From Rhodospirillales bacterium (GTDB taxonomy: Bacteria; Pseudomonadota; Alphaproteobacteria; JAJFIK01): a DNA stretch of 64,000 nucleotides. The stretch spans positions 1 through 64,000 of the forward strand of contig JAJFIK010000036.1 in NCBI GenBank assembly GCA_021775005.1, read 5' to 3'. The translations under genes were made by a program, and so were the position numbers. Below the pieces are notes generated by a model. It was not told where the DNA came from. It saw only the letters and a list, made by a program, of their open reading frames with translations, and searched no databases. This document shows positions 34,313 through 42,670 of the stretch, piece after piece (within the stretch, counting starts at the first letter, position 1; every line of letters starts with the position of its first letter).

Positions 34313-35544
34313 GCGGCTTTGAACCTATATTTGATAGGCAGGGTTTTCAGACCGCTGACAAAATATGAACTCACGCGCGATACATCGCCGGTGATTTCAA
34401 TATGCTCAAGGCGCAGAATGAGCTGGCGATAGAGCGCCGCCATTTCCATGCGCGCCAAATGCATTCCAAGGCACAAATGCGCGCCATAACCAAATGAAAG
34501 GTGCGGGTTGGGATTACGGTCAGCCTTGAACGTGAAGGGATCCTCAAACACGTCTTCGTCGCGATTACCGCTGGGGTAATGCAACATCACCGATTGACCT
34601 TTCTCAATGGTCTTGCCGCGCAATTCATAGTCTTGCGTGGCGGTGCGCATGAAGTGTTGCACCGGCGTTGTCCAGCGAATGGCCTCGTTGACCATTAACG
34701 GCATCAGGTCGGGATTGTCTTGAAGCTTTTTCAGCTCGCTTGGGTTTTCGATTAGGGCGAGAAGCCCACCTGCCGTGGACGAGCTGGTAGTATCATGGCC
34801 AGCTGTTGCAACGATGATGTAGTAGCTCAACGCTTCAAAGTCGGGTATCGGCGCGCCATCGATCTCAGCATTGGCGATAATGGTCGCGATATCGTCTTGC
34901 GGGTTTTTGCGGCGATCTTCGGTCAGCGCCGTGAAATAGGTGTGGAAGTCCGCGATGGTTTGCAAAATCGCATCGTCATCCATATTGCGGCGCATTTCAT
35001 TGTCTTCTGCACCAAAAAGTTCCTGCGTCAGCTTCAGCATGCGCGCTTCGTCTTCTTCAGGAATGCCCAGCACCATCATCACTACATGCAAGGGATACCA
35101 AATGGCGATATCCTTCACAAAGTCACAAGTGCCGCCGCGGTCCTCCAAGCGCTTAACAAATCCTGCCGCGATGTCATCCACTTTTTGCTCAAGGGAGCGA
35201 AGCGACTTAGGCATGAAAAAAGCTTGCGTCAGGGCGCGATATTTTACGTGATCGGGATCATCCATCTGCACTAATGAGCGTACCGGATTGTGCGTCCCGG
35301 TCATCTCAACAATTTTTTGCACGGCCTCATCACTGGCCAGCACCGTGCGCGGCTCATTAAGAAATATCTCTTTCTGACGCTCAATCTCCAGGATGTCCGC
35401 GTGCTTAGAAATCGACCACCAGCCGGTAAAGCCCTCAGGCTCCACCCAGGTAACGGGATCATTGGCCCGCATATGAATAAAGAGCTCGTGGAGCTTGGCG
35501 TTATCGGCATAAGTTTCGCCGCGCCCAACCGCTTCGTAGTTCAT
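34309..35544 (-). CDS. Cytochrome P450
   Basis: A 411-residue soluble bacterial P450. The I-helix oxygen motif reads AGHDTTSSSTAGGLL near residue 245, the K-helix ExxR is EAIR in NEAIRWTTPVQHFMRT, and the heme-binding loop is FGYGAHLCLGMHLARME, with the cysteine near residue 357. The family includes terpene, steroid and fatty-acid hydroxylases. The acyl-CoA dehydrogenase gene ends 10 bases upstream, so they are co-transcribed and may act on the same substrate. No ferredoxin is nearby. I chose the ATG at 35544 (MNYEAVGRGETY); the longer frame overlaps the upstream gene. Confidence 0.93.
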   Translation of the reverse strand: MNYEAVGRGETYADNAKLHELFIHMRANDPVTWVEPEGFTGWWSISKHADILEIERQKEIFLNEPRTVLASDEAVQKIVEMTGTHNPVRSLVQMDDPDHVKYRALTQAFFMPKSLRSLEQKVDDIAAGFVKRLEDRGGTCDFVKDIAIWYPLHVVMMVLGIPEEDEARMLKLTQELFGAEDNEMRRNMDDDAILQTIADFHTYFTALTEDRRKNPQDDIATIIANAEIDGAPIPDFEALSYYIIVATAGHDTTSSSTAGGLLALIENPSELKKLQDNPDLMPLMVNEAIRWTTPVQHFMRTATQDYELRGKTIEKGQSVMLHYPSGNRDEDVFEDPFTFKADRNPNPHLSFGYGAHLCLGMHLARMEMAALYRQLILRLEHIEITGDVSRVSSYFVSGLKTLPIKYRFKAA

Positions 35545-35554
35545 CAATGCACCC

Positions 35555-36790
35555 CTATTCAGCGGCTCCTTGAGTGAGTTTATTTTTGTATTTTCTGAAC
35601 TCCATTTTCGCGATGGTGCGGTTGTGCACCTCGTCGGGACCATCAGCCAGGCGCAGCGTGCGCATGCCGGCATAGGCTTTGGCGAGACCAAAATCTGTGG
35701 TCACACCGGCACCGCCATGGGCCTGAATCGCATCGTCGATGATTTTCAATGCCATTTTGGGAGCGGCCACTTTGATCATGGATATTTCCTGGCGCGCGAC
35801 TTTGTTGCCCACCGTATCCATCATGTAAGCCGCCTTCAGGCAAAGTAGCCGACACATTTCAATGTCCGTGCGCGCTTCACCGATGCGTTCTTCCCAAACA
35901 GAATGCTCATAGAGTTTTTTGCCGAAGGCTTCGCGGGTGAGCAGACGCTGACACATTTTCTCAAGCGCCCGTTCCGCAACGCCGATGGTGCGCATGCAGT
36001 GGTGAATTCGTCCCGGGCCGAGGCGGCCTTGAGCAATTTCAAACCCCCGCCCTTCCCCCAGAATAATATTGGAAGCCGGAACGCGCACATTGTCCAACAA
36101 CACCTCGGCATGGCCGTGCGGCGCGTCGTCGAACCCGAACACCGGCAGCATCCGCAAAACTTTCACGCCTGGTGCATCTGCGGGGACCAAAATTTGGCTT
36201 TGTTGTTGGTGAATGGGGGCATTGGGATCGGTTTTGCCCATCACGATATAAATCGTGCAACGCGGATCACCCACACCGCTTGACCACCACTTGCGGCCAT
36301 TGATGACATATTCATCGCCATCACGTTTGATGCTGGTCTCAATGTTTGTGGCGTCCGAGGAGGCCACTTGTGGTTCGGTCATCAAAAAGGCCGAGCGAAT
36401 ATCCCCCGCCATGAGGGGCTTCATCCATTTTTCTTGCTGCTCCGGCGTGCCGTAACGCGCAAACACTTCCATGTTGCCGGTGTCTGGCGCAGCGCAGTTG
36501 AACACCTCTGACGACCAGCCCACATGGCCCATAATTTCGGCCAGCGGCGCATAATCTAGATTGGAAAGGCCGGGACCGCCCTCGCCCTCAGGCAGGAACA
36601 TATTGAACAGACCGGCTTCCTTGGCTTTCACTTTGAGGTCTTCGATGATCTGCGGCACTTGCCAGCGATCAGCCCCAAAAGCTTCCATTTGGCGCGCATA
36701 GGTATCCTCATTGGGATAGACATGGGCTTCCATGAACGCTTCCACGCGCTCAATCCACTGTTTCGCCGTATCGGAATAGTCAAAATGCAT
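35555..36790 (-). CDS. Acyl-CoA dehydrogenase
   Basis: A 411-residue FAD enzyme of the acyl-CoA dehydrogenase superfamily. Seen are [40 protein letters not shown] (FAD/substrate loop), [20 protein letters not shown] and the C-terminal [20 protein letters not shown] followed by [19 protein letters not shown]. The pattern is closest to the ACAD10/11 group. The ATG at 36790 has GGAGG ahead. It lies 10 bases upstream of the P450 and near an ACAD10/LvaA-type kinase, which suggests breakdown of a hydroxylated acyl compound; this is inferred. Confidence 0.92.
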   Translation of the reverse strand: MHFDYSDTAKQWIERVEAFMEAHVYPNEDTYARQMEAFGADRWQVPQIIEDLKVKAKEAGLFNMFLPEGEGGPGLSNLDYAPLAEIMGHVGWSSEVFNCAAPDTGNMEVFARYGTPEQQEKWMKPLMAGDIRSAFLMTEPQVASSDATNIETSIKRDGDEYVINGRKWWSSGVGDPRCTIYIVMGKTDPNAPIHQQQSQILVPADAPGVKVLRMLPVFGFDDAPHGHAEVLLDNVRVPASNIILGEGRGFEIAQGRLGPGRIHHCMRTIGVAERALEKMCQRLLTREAFGKKLYEHSVWEERIGEARTDIEMCRLLCLKAAYMMDTVGNKVARQEISMIKVAAPKMALKIIDDAIQAHGGAGVTTDFGLAKAYAGMRTLRLADGPDEVHNRTIAKMEFRKYKNKLTQGAAE

Positions 36791-36925
36791 GGGGGCCTCC
36801 TCCAGCCGCATGAGGAATTGTCACTAATTGCGGGCGACCTTAACGGCTCCGTTTCGTCTCGTCACGGGTGGCGTAAGGGAAACCCCTGCGACTTACCGCG
36901 CCCCATGCGGCACGACCATGGACCC

Positions 36926-36972
36926 TTGACAATCAGCTTTTTGACATGTACTTTGCTTTTTAAAGTACTTTG
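36926..36972 (+). promoter_or_regulatory. Promoter with paired GTACTTTG operator boxes
   Basis: A TTGACA -35 box (36926-36931) is followed 17 bases later by TACTTT (36949-36954), a weak -10. Two copies of GTACTTTG lie at 36948-36955 and 36965-36972, 17 bases apart, and AAAGTACTTT at 36962-36971 is a perfect 10-base palindrome. The boxes sit over the presumed -10 and start of transcription, 13 bases before the membrane-protein ATG. The winged-helix regulator encoded in the same operon is the likely binder. Confidence 0.55.
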
Positions 36973-36985
36973 AGGAGACTATAAA

Positions 36986-37576
36986 ATGAGCACGCAAGAT
37001 GATCTCGCATATGTCCGTTCCGTGGCCGAAAAGGGCGCCGACGCACCCATTGGCGGCGGCCGTGTCCTAATGCTTTGGGGCGGTTTGACCACCATAGCGC
37101 TGACAATCGATTGGGCCCTGATTACGGGCATTATGGCCCTGCCCAGATGGGTCCTTCTGATCCTTTGGCCAAGCGTCATTCTGCTCGGCTGGATCGGAAC
37201 TTTTGCCATGAGGTCCTGCCGGACGGGCGGCACCGTCACTCATACCAATGCCACATTCGGCGCCGTGTGGATGGCCTCCGGGGCATTTCTGACCATTCTC
37301 GCCTTCGCCATTATCGGCAAGCAGATGACCGCGCCGGTGGGCCCGGAGCTCTATGACATGTTGTTGCCGATCTCGACGGGTATCTACGGCATTGCTTTTG
37401 CCACCAGTGGCAGCGTCGGGCGAAATCGCCTGCTCTGGGTCGTGGCGTTGATGGCGTTTGGGTTTGCGGCCACTTATGTTTTTCTTCTCGGGACGCCGAC
37501 GCTCTATCTGCTTGCGGCAGTTGGCACCGCGCTGATCATGTTTTTGCCGGGTCTCATTCTTACGCTTCGCCGGTAA
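36986..37576 (+). CDS. Multi-helix membrane protein paired with a winged-helix regulator
   Basis: A 196-residue protein with about six hydrophobic helices (roughly 27-50, 53-73, 88-105, 120-138, 146-164 and 166-190) and a short cytoplasmic start, MSTQDDLAYVRSVAEKGADA. I do not know its biochemical role. GAGGAG precedes the ATG. It is followed after four bases by a winged-helix regulator; such membrane-protein/regulator pairs recur in bacteria, and the pair probably forms an autoregulated unit. Confidence 0.65.
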   Translation: MSTQDDLAYVRSVAEKGADAPIGGGRVLMLWGGLTTIALTIDWALITGIMALPRWVLLILWPSVILLGWIGTFAMRSCRTGGTVTHTNATFGAVWMASGAFLTILAFAIIGKQMTAPVGPELYDMLLPISTGIYGIAFATSGSVGRNRLLWVVALMAFGFAATYVFLLGTPTLYLLAAVGTALIMFLPGLILTLRR

Positions 37577-37580
37577 GGCC

Positions 37581-37880
37581 ATGACGGAGTTTGATCACAA
37601 GTCCCTCGACGATGTTATTCATGGGCGCTTGCGGCTTGCCGTGATGGCTTATCTGAGCGCTGTGGCGCAAGCGGACTTTGCCTCGCTTAAGCGTGAAACT
37701 GGCGCAACCGATGGCAATCTTTCAGTGCACCTGAGAAAACTTGAGGACGCCGGCTACATCGCATCGGAGAAAACATTTGTGGGCCGCAAACCCAAAACCA
37801 CGCTGAAGCTGACCAAGCAAGGCCGCACCGCATGGCTCAAATATCTTGACCATCTGAAAGATCTGATCGGCGACGCCTAA
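37581..37880 (+). CDS. Winged-helix transcriptional regulator (PF13601 type)
   Basis: A 99-residue single-domain regulator. The winged helix spans almost the whole protein: LDDVIHGRLRLAVMAYLSAV, then FASLKRETGATDGNLSVHLR (recognition helix), KLEDAGYIASEKTF and the wing GRKPKTTLKLTKQGR. This is the small PF13601/MarR-like group. It starts four bases after the membrane protein gene and probably represses their shared promoter through the GTACTTTG boxes at 36948-36972. Its stop overlaps the tadA stop by four bases. Confidence 0.9.
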   Translation: MTEFDHKSLDDVIHGRLRLAVMAYLSAVAQADFASLKRETGATDGNLSVHLRKLEDAGYIASEKTFVGRKPKTTLKLTKQGRTAWLKYLDHLKDLIGDA

Positions 37881-38326
37881 CGCCGCGCTTTGAAAAATGC
37901 TTTCAGCATGTCAGAGGCTTCGTCTCCCAAGGCGCCGCCTAAATGTTCCACCTGGGGGCGCCAATGGCAGGTCGGCTGGTCGAAGAAATTAGCGCCATGA
38001 AGCACGGCCCCGCCTTTGGGATCGTCGGTGGCAAAAACCAATCCCTTTACCCGGGCAAAGGAGATCGCCCCCGCGCACATGGTGCAGGGCTCCAGCGTGA
38101 CGTAAAGCGTTGTGCCCAAAAGGCGTTCGTTCCCAAGGGCCGCGGCGGCTTCGCGGAGTACCAAAATTTCTGCATGAGCAGTGGGATCATGAAGCTCTAA
38201 TATACGGTTCCCGGCCCGCGCGATAACGTTCTCCCCCGCCGCCAGCACTGCCCCCACAGGCACTTCGCCGCGTGTGGCGGCGGCGCGGGCTTCCTCAAGG
38301 GCCATCTGCATAAAGCTCTCGTCCAT
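37877..38326 (-). CDS. tadA: tRNA-specific adenosine deaminase
   Basis: TadA (149 residues) converts A34 to inosine in tRNA-Arg(ACG). The zinc and catalytic site are visible: HAEILVLREAA (His, Glu) near residue 56 and TLEPCTMCAGAI (two Cys) near residue 87. The N-terminal MQMALEEARAAATRGEVPVG is also conserved. I chose the ATG at 38326; the open frame extends 12 codons further. It is divergent from the pseudouridine synthase gene, whose start is 48 bases away. Confidence 0.93.
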   Translation of the reverse strand: MDESFMQMALEEARAAATRGEVPVGAVLAAGENVIARAGNRILELHDPTAHAEILVLREAAAALGNERLLGTTLYVTLEPCTMCAGAISFARVKGLVFATDDPKGGAVLHGANFFDQPTCHWRPQVEHLGGALGDEASDMLKAFFKARR

Positions 38327-38373
38327 GACTTCGACCTTGCAGGACGGGCCGGATTCGGGCAAGAGCGCGGGCT

Positions 38374-39123
38374 ATGACTGAGACCCCTTTTGTCCCTGAC
38401 GGCGAACGCATCGCCAAGTACCTGGCCCGCGCCGGGGTGGCCTCGCGCCGCGCCAGTGAGAAGCTGATTGCCGAGGGCCTTGTGACCGTTGATGGCCATG
38501 TGCTCTCCACCCCCGCCTTCAAGGTCACGGGGTCTGAGGACATCCGCGTTGACGGCGCGCGGGTGAGCGGCAAAGCGGAAACAATGCTCTATCGCTACTA
38601 CAAGCCCTCCGGGCTCGTGACCACCAACAAAGACCCCGAAGGCCGCCCCACGGTGTTTGACGCGCTACCAAAGGATTTGCCGCGGGTGATCACCATCGGT
38701 CGGCTGGACCTGACCACTGAGGGGTTGCTGCTGCTCACTAATGATGGCGAGCTGGCGCGGCACCTGGAGCTGCCCTCCACAGGTTGGGTGCGGCGCTATC
38801 GCGTACGCGTCTATGGTCGCCCCAATGAGAAGAAACTCGCGAGCCTTGCTAAAGGCGTCAGAGTCGATGGCATCAAGTACGAGCCCATCATTGCCACATT
38901 GGAGCGCAGCCAGGGGGCGAATGCGTGGCTCAAGGTCGCCATCACTGAAGGCAAGAATCGCGAAATTCGCAAAGTGATGGAATCCCTTGAGCTCAAAGTG
39001 AACCGCCTGATCCGCACTTCCTATGGGCCATTTCAACTTGGCAATTTGGCTGAGGGCGCGCTTGAGCAAGTTCCCGCGAAGATGCTGGCCGAGCAGATCG
39101 GCACCAAGTGGAAATCTAAATGA
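38374..39123 (+). CDS. RluB/RsuA-type pseudouridine synthase
   Basis: A 249-residue rRNA pseudouridine synthase. The S4 RNA-binding domain is at about 8-60 (RIAKYLARAGVASRRASEKL, then IAEGLVTVDG). The catalytic motif IGRLDLTTEGLLLLTNDGEL, with the nucleophile Asp, is near residue 110, and the C-terminal KNREIRKVMESLELKVNRLI matches RluB/RsuA/RluE. RluB (23S U2605) is most likely given the S4 domain. It lies ten bases before rsmD, a usual alphaproteobacterial pair. Confidence 0.9.
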   Translation: MTETPFVPDGERIAKYLARAGVASRRASEKLIAEGLVTVDGHVLSTPAFKVTGSEDIRVDGARVSGKAETMLYRYYKPSGLVTTNKDPEGRPTVFDALPKDLPRVITIGRLDLTTEGLLLLTNDGELARHLELPSTGWVRRYRVRVYGRPNEKKLASLAKGVRVDGIKYEPIIATLERSQGANAWLKVAITEGKNREIRKVMESLELKVNRLIRTSYGPFQLGNLAEGALEQVPAKMLAEQIGTKWKSK

Positions 39124-39133
39124 GGGTGGCATC

Positions 39134-39685
39134 GTGCGCATCGTAGGCGGCGCATTCAAAGGGCGCAGCATCGATGCGCCCAAAGGACTTGCCACCCGTC
39201 CCACCACGGACCGCGTGCGCGAGAGCCTGTTCAACATCATTGAGCACAGTTATGGCGGTCTTGAGGGCAAACGCGTGCTTGACTTGTTTGCCGGATCCGG
39301 CGCCATGGGCCTGGAAGCCCTCTCGCGCGGCGGGAGCTATGCCTTGTTTGTAGAGGAAGCCTCAGCACCGCGCGGGGCCATCCGCAGCAACGTCGAAGCG
39401 CTTGGCCTAAATGGGCGGACAAAAATCTTTCGCCGAGACGCGACCAATTTGGGCCGCTTGCCCGCCAACGTCAGTGCGCCATTTGATCTGGTTTTTTTGG
39501 ACCCGCCCTACGGTAAAGGCTTGGCCGCGCGTGCGCTCTTTTCCGCCCGTGCGGGCGGCTGGCTATCACCAGATGCCTTGATTTTGGTGGAAGAAGAAGT
39601 CGGCGGCTTTGAAGCGCCCGAAGGTTTCACGTTACTTGAATCCCGGCCCTTTGGCGGCACCGAAGTGCATTTCCTGCGCGCTTAG
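39134..39685 (+). CDS. rsmD: 16S rRNA m2G966 methyltransferase
   Basis: RsmD (183 residues) methylates G966 of 16S rRNA. The start [16 protein letters not shown] (GTG, with GAGGGTGG ahead) and [16 protein letters not shown] are the family hallmark. The SAM site is [19 protein letters not shown] near residue 46, and the catalytic motif is DPPYGKG near residue 120. It overlaps the convergent mutL stop by four bases and is co-transcribed with the pseudouridine synthase gene. Confidence 0.94.
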   Translation: MRIVGGAFKGRSIDAPKGLATRPTTDRVRESLFNIIEHSYGGLEGKRVLDLFAGSGAMGLEALSRGGSYALFVEEASAPRGAIRSNVEALGLNGRTKIFRRDATNLGRLPANVSAPFDLVFLDPPYGKGLAARALFSARAGGWLSPDALILVEEEVGGFEAPEGFTLLESRPFGGTEVHFLRA

Positions 39686-41517
39686 CGCCGCCCAAAGAGC
39701 CGCTCAATATCCGCCAGCTTCAACTCCACATATGTAGGCCGCCCGTGATTGCACTGGCCTGAGTTTGGCGTGGCCTCCATATGCCGAAGAAGCGCATTCA
39801 TTTCTTGCCCCGTTAGCCGTCGCCCGGCGCGCACCGAACCATGACACGCCATCGTCGAGCAGACCTCCTCCAGGCGCTCTTTAAGCAACATGGATTGATC
39901 AAACTCCGCCAGCTCATCTGCCAAATCACGCACCAGCGCAGCCACATCGCAAGCGCCCAAAAGCGCCGGGGTCTCGCGCACCACCACAGCACCCTCCCCA
40001 AAAAGCTCGATCACAAGCCCAAGCTCGCTTAGTTCCTCCGCCCGCGCAGCGAGCCGCACCGCGCCGTCGCCATCAAGTTCGACTACCTCAGGAAGCAATA
40101 AACCTTGCCGTGCAACGCCCTTTTCCGCGAGCTGCGCCTTCATGCGTTCATAGGTAAGCCGCTCATGGGCCGCATGCTGGTCCACAATCACAAGGCCGTC
40201 TTTGGTTTGCGCCACAACGTAAGTTTCATGCAACTGTGCGCGGGCAGCGCCCAGCGGCAACGCTTCGGTCTCAATGGGCGCCGCGTCCCATGCTTCTACA
40301 CGCGCGGACGGGTCTGCGGTGCCGGGCAATGTCGGCGCACTTTGAAGCGGCGTGCCATAGGCATCTGCAAACCCTTGTGCACGACCGAGGTCTTGCGGCG
40401 GGATTATTGCTCGCTCCCCCGAACGGAAACTTTGCAGCGCCGCACCCGCCACAGTGGTCGAAGCCCGATGACCGGCAGCGGCCAGGGCGTGACGCAACCC
40501 TGAGACGATTAACCCGCGAATGAGCTGGGGGTCACGAAAGCGCACTTCTGCTTTGGCGGGATGCACATTCACATCCACATGAGTGGGCGGCAGGTCCAAA
40601 AACAATGCCACCGCTGGGTGCCGATCACGCGCCAGAAAATCCTGATACGCGCCGCGCACCGCGCCCACCAGCAGCTTGTCGCGCACCGGGCGCCCGTTTA
40701 CGAATAAAAACTGCATCTGCGCATTGCCGCGATTGAACGTCGGCAGACCCGCAAACCCGGAAAGCGTAATGCCTTCGCGTTCAGCATTGATGCCCACCGC
40801 ATTATCTTCAAACTCGCGGCCCATGATGCGCCCGAGACGATGAAGCCGCGCATCTGTGCCTAGGTCTGCTTCAGCGGAAGCCTCAAACAGGGTACGACCG
40901 CCAGAGCGCAAGGCGAACGTCACCTCGGGATGGGCCATGGCCAGGCGTTTGACAATCTCGCTCACCGCCATGGTTTCAGAGCGTTCCGTGCGTAAAAATT
41001 TCAACCGCGCAGGGGTGGCGAAAAACAAGTCGCGCACTTCAATGCGAGTGCCCGCGCTGAGCGCCGCAGGTTCAAGCGCGCTTACGGTGCCGCCGGTGAC
41101 TTCGATCTTCCAGGCATCATTTGAGGTTTTTGCCTTACTGGTAATCGTCAAGCGACTAACCGCGCCGATGGACGGCAATGCTTCGCCGCGAAATCCCAAA
41201 TGCGCTATGTTGAGAAGATCAACCGAGCCATCGTCCTGGGCCTTGAGTTTTGAGGTTGCGTGGCGCTCGACGGCAAGGGCCAAATCTTCAGGCCCCATGC
41301 CGAAACCATCATCGGCCACACGAATGAGATTGGCCCCGCCCGATTCAATTTCGATGTGGATGGTCTTTGCCCCTGCATCGAGGGCGTTCTCAACCAACTC
41401 TTTCACGGCGCTGGCAGGGCGCTCCACCACCTCCCCCGCCGCAATGCGGTTGATGGCAGCGTCCGGCAGACGCCGGATCGAAAGCGCAGGTCGAGTGTCA
41501 GATGCGGTGATTCCCAT
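39682..41517 (-). CDS. mutL: DNA mismatch repair protein MutL
   Basis: MutL (611 residues) couples MutS mismatch recognition to strand cutting. The GHKL ATPase domain shows [36 protein letters not shown] and [15 protein letters not shown]. The C-terminal domain retains endonuclease motifs: [15 protein letters not shown] near residue 445, [12 protein letters not shown] and [12 protein letters not shown]. So this MutL likely nicks DNA itself, as in bacteria lacking MutH. A Pro/Ala linker lies at about 345-420. It is convergent with rsmD. Confidence 0.96.
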   Translation of the reverse strand: MGITASDTRPALSIRRLPDAAINRIAAGEVVERPASAVKELVENALDAGAKTIHIEIESGGANLIRVADDGFGMGPEDLALAVERHATSKLKAQDDGSVDLLNIAHLGFRGEALPSIGAVSRLTITSKAKTSNDAWKIEVTGGTVSALEPAALSAGTRIEVRDLFFATPARLKFLRTERSETMAVSEIVKRLAMAHPEVTFALRSGGRTLFEASAEADLGTDARLHRLGRIMGREFEDNAVGINAEREGITLSGFAGLPTFNRGNAQMQFLFVNGRPVRDKLLVGAVRGAYQDFLARDRHPAVALFLDLPPTHVDVNVHPAKAEVRFRDPQLIRGLIVSGLRHALAAAGHRASTTVAGAALQSFRSGERAIIPPQDLGRAQGFADAYGTPLQSAPTLPGTADPSARVEAWDAAPIETEALPLGAARAQLHETYVVAQTKDGLVIVDQHAAHERLTYERMKAQLAEKGVARQGLLLPEVVELDGDGAVRLAARAEELSELGLVIELFGEGAVVVRETPALLGACDVAALVRDLADELAEFDQSMLLKERLEEVCSTMACHGSVRAGRRLTGQEMNALLRHMEATPNSGQCNHGRPTYVELKLADIERLFGRR

Positions 41518-41565
41518 GGCCCCAGCCTAACAAATGCGGGGCGGCTGAGTCTTGGACGAAAGAAA

Positions 41566-41617
41566 TGCTTGCATTCTTCATCATGCAAGCATATGCTTGC
41601 TTAAAAATTTGCAAGCA
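41566..41617. promoter_or_regulatory. Four-copy TGCTTGCA operator array
   Basis: Four copies of an octamer in alternating orientation lie just before the P63C gene: TGCTTGCA at 41566-41573, TGCAAGCA at 41584-41591, TGCTTGCT at 41594-41601 and TGCAAGCA at 41610-41617. The middle two form a perfect 16-base palindrome, GCAAGCATATGCTTGC (41585-41600). A possible promoter, TTGCAT (41569) and TATGCT (41592) 17 bases apart, is buried in the array. A tight repressor site is the likely meaning; the binding protein is unknown. Confidence 0.6.
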
Positions 41618-41628
41618 TGGAGTTTAAG

Positions 41629-42636
41629 GTGACTAAACGCGACGAATCGAAAGCGAAGGGCGGACAGGCAAGAGCAGAGGCCCTAACGCCAAAAAGACGA
41701 ACGGAAATTGCGCAAATCGCAGCGACAGCCCGTTGGTCAAAGGACCTTCCCCAAGCAACACACGAAAGTTCGATCACGCTTGGTGATCTTGAAGTCGAAT
41801 GCGCGGTGCTTGAAGACGGCACTCGAGTCATCTCGGAGCGAGCAATGACGAGAGCCTTTGGTGGTAAACGTGGCGGGTCACACTGGAAGCGTTTGAAGGC
41901 CGGTGGAGCCACCTTGCCCGTGTATCTCTCGGCGAAGAACTACTCACAATTCATTTCGGAAGACGTTAGCAAAGCCTTGGCTAATCCGATTCGCTACAAA
42001 ACGAGTCGCGGCCAATTGGCGAATGGGCTTGATGCAAAATTGCTTCCAGAAGTCTGCAATGTCTTCCTTAAGGCCCGGGACGCCAAAGAGCTGCATCCAA
42101 GTCAGGTAACGCTTGCAACTCAAGCTGACATAATTATGAGGGGGTTGGCCGCCGTTGGCATCATAGCCCTGATTGATGAAGCGACCGGCTATCAAGCAGA
42201 TCGAGCTGTTGATGCTCTTGCAAAGATACTTGAACAATTTATCGCGAAAGAGCTGCGCCCTTGGGTGCATACATTTCCCGATGTCTTCTACCGCGAGCTG
42301 TTTCGGATTAGAGGGCTTGAATTTCCGCAAGATAAGGTGAGTCGCCCTAAGTACTTTGGGCACCTAACGAACGACATCATCTATGAACGGTTGGCTCCAG
42401 GAGTGCTCGCCGAGCTTAAGAATAAGACACCAAAAGATGATTCTGGCAGAAGAAAGCACCACCTGCATCGGCGGTTGTCTGCTGAGTTAGGCCATCCAAA
42501 GCTAGTTGCTCACCTTGAAGCTGTGATCGCGGTGATGAAATTGTCCGATGATGATGACTACAAAGGGTTCATTAAAAATCTTGATCGTGTGAAACCACGC
42601 TACAAAGATACCCTGCAGCTGCCACTTAGTGACTGA
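41629..42636 (+). CDS. P63C-domain protein, probably phage- or element-derived
   Basis: A 335-residue protein. The C-terminal third matches the P63C domain (PF10546): IDEATGYQADRAVDALAKIL, ELRPWVHTFPDVFYRELFRI, RPKYFGHLTNDIIYERLAPG and HLHRRLSAELGHPKL. P63C occurs in phage and mobile-element proteins; its role is unknown. The N-terminus is Lys/Arg/Ala-rich (TKRDESKAKGGQARAEALTP). The GTG at 41629 has GGAG seven bases ahead; an ATG at 41617 would lie inside the operator array. Its DNA is AT-richer than mutL, and no integrase or phage gene is near. It looks like an isolated acquired gene. Confidence 0.75.
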   Translation: MTKRDESKAKGGQARAEALTPKRRTEIAQIAATARWSKDLPQATHESSITLGDLEVECAVLEDGTRVISERAMTRAFGGKRGGSHWKRLKAGGATLPVYLSAKNYSQFISEDVSKALANPIRYKTSRGQLANGLDAKLLPEVCNVFLKARDAKELHPSQVTLATQADIIMRGLAAVGIIALIDEATGYQADRAVDALAKILEQFIAKELRPWVHTFPDVFYRELFRIRGLEFPQDKVSRPKYFGHLTNDIIYERLAPGVLAELKNKTPKDDSGRRKHHLHRRLSAELGHPKLVAHLEAVIAVMKLSDDDDYKGFIKNLDRVKPRYKDTLQLPLSD

Positions 42637-42670
42637 CGCCGGACACGATTTTCGGATACCGCGCTGAGCG

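Noticed and set aside
40856-41530. 224-codon plus-strand frame opposite mutL
   Set aside because: Antisense to the conserved MutL ATPase domain, and composed mainly of Ser/Arg/Ala codons.
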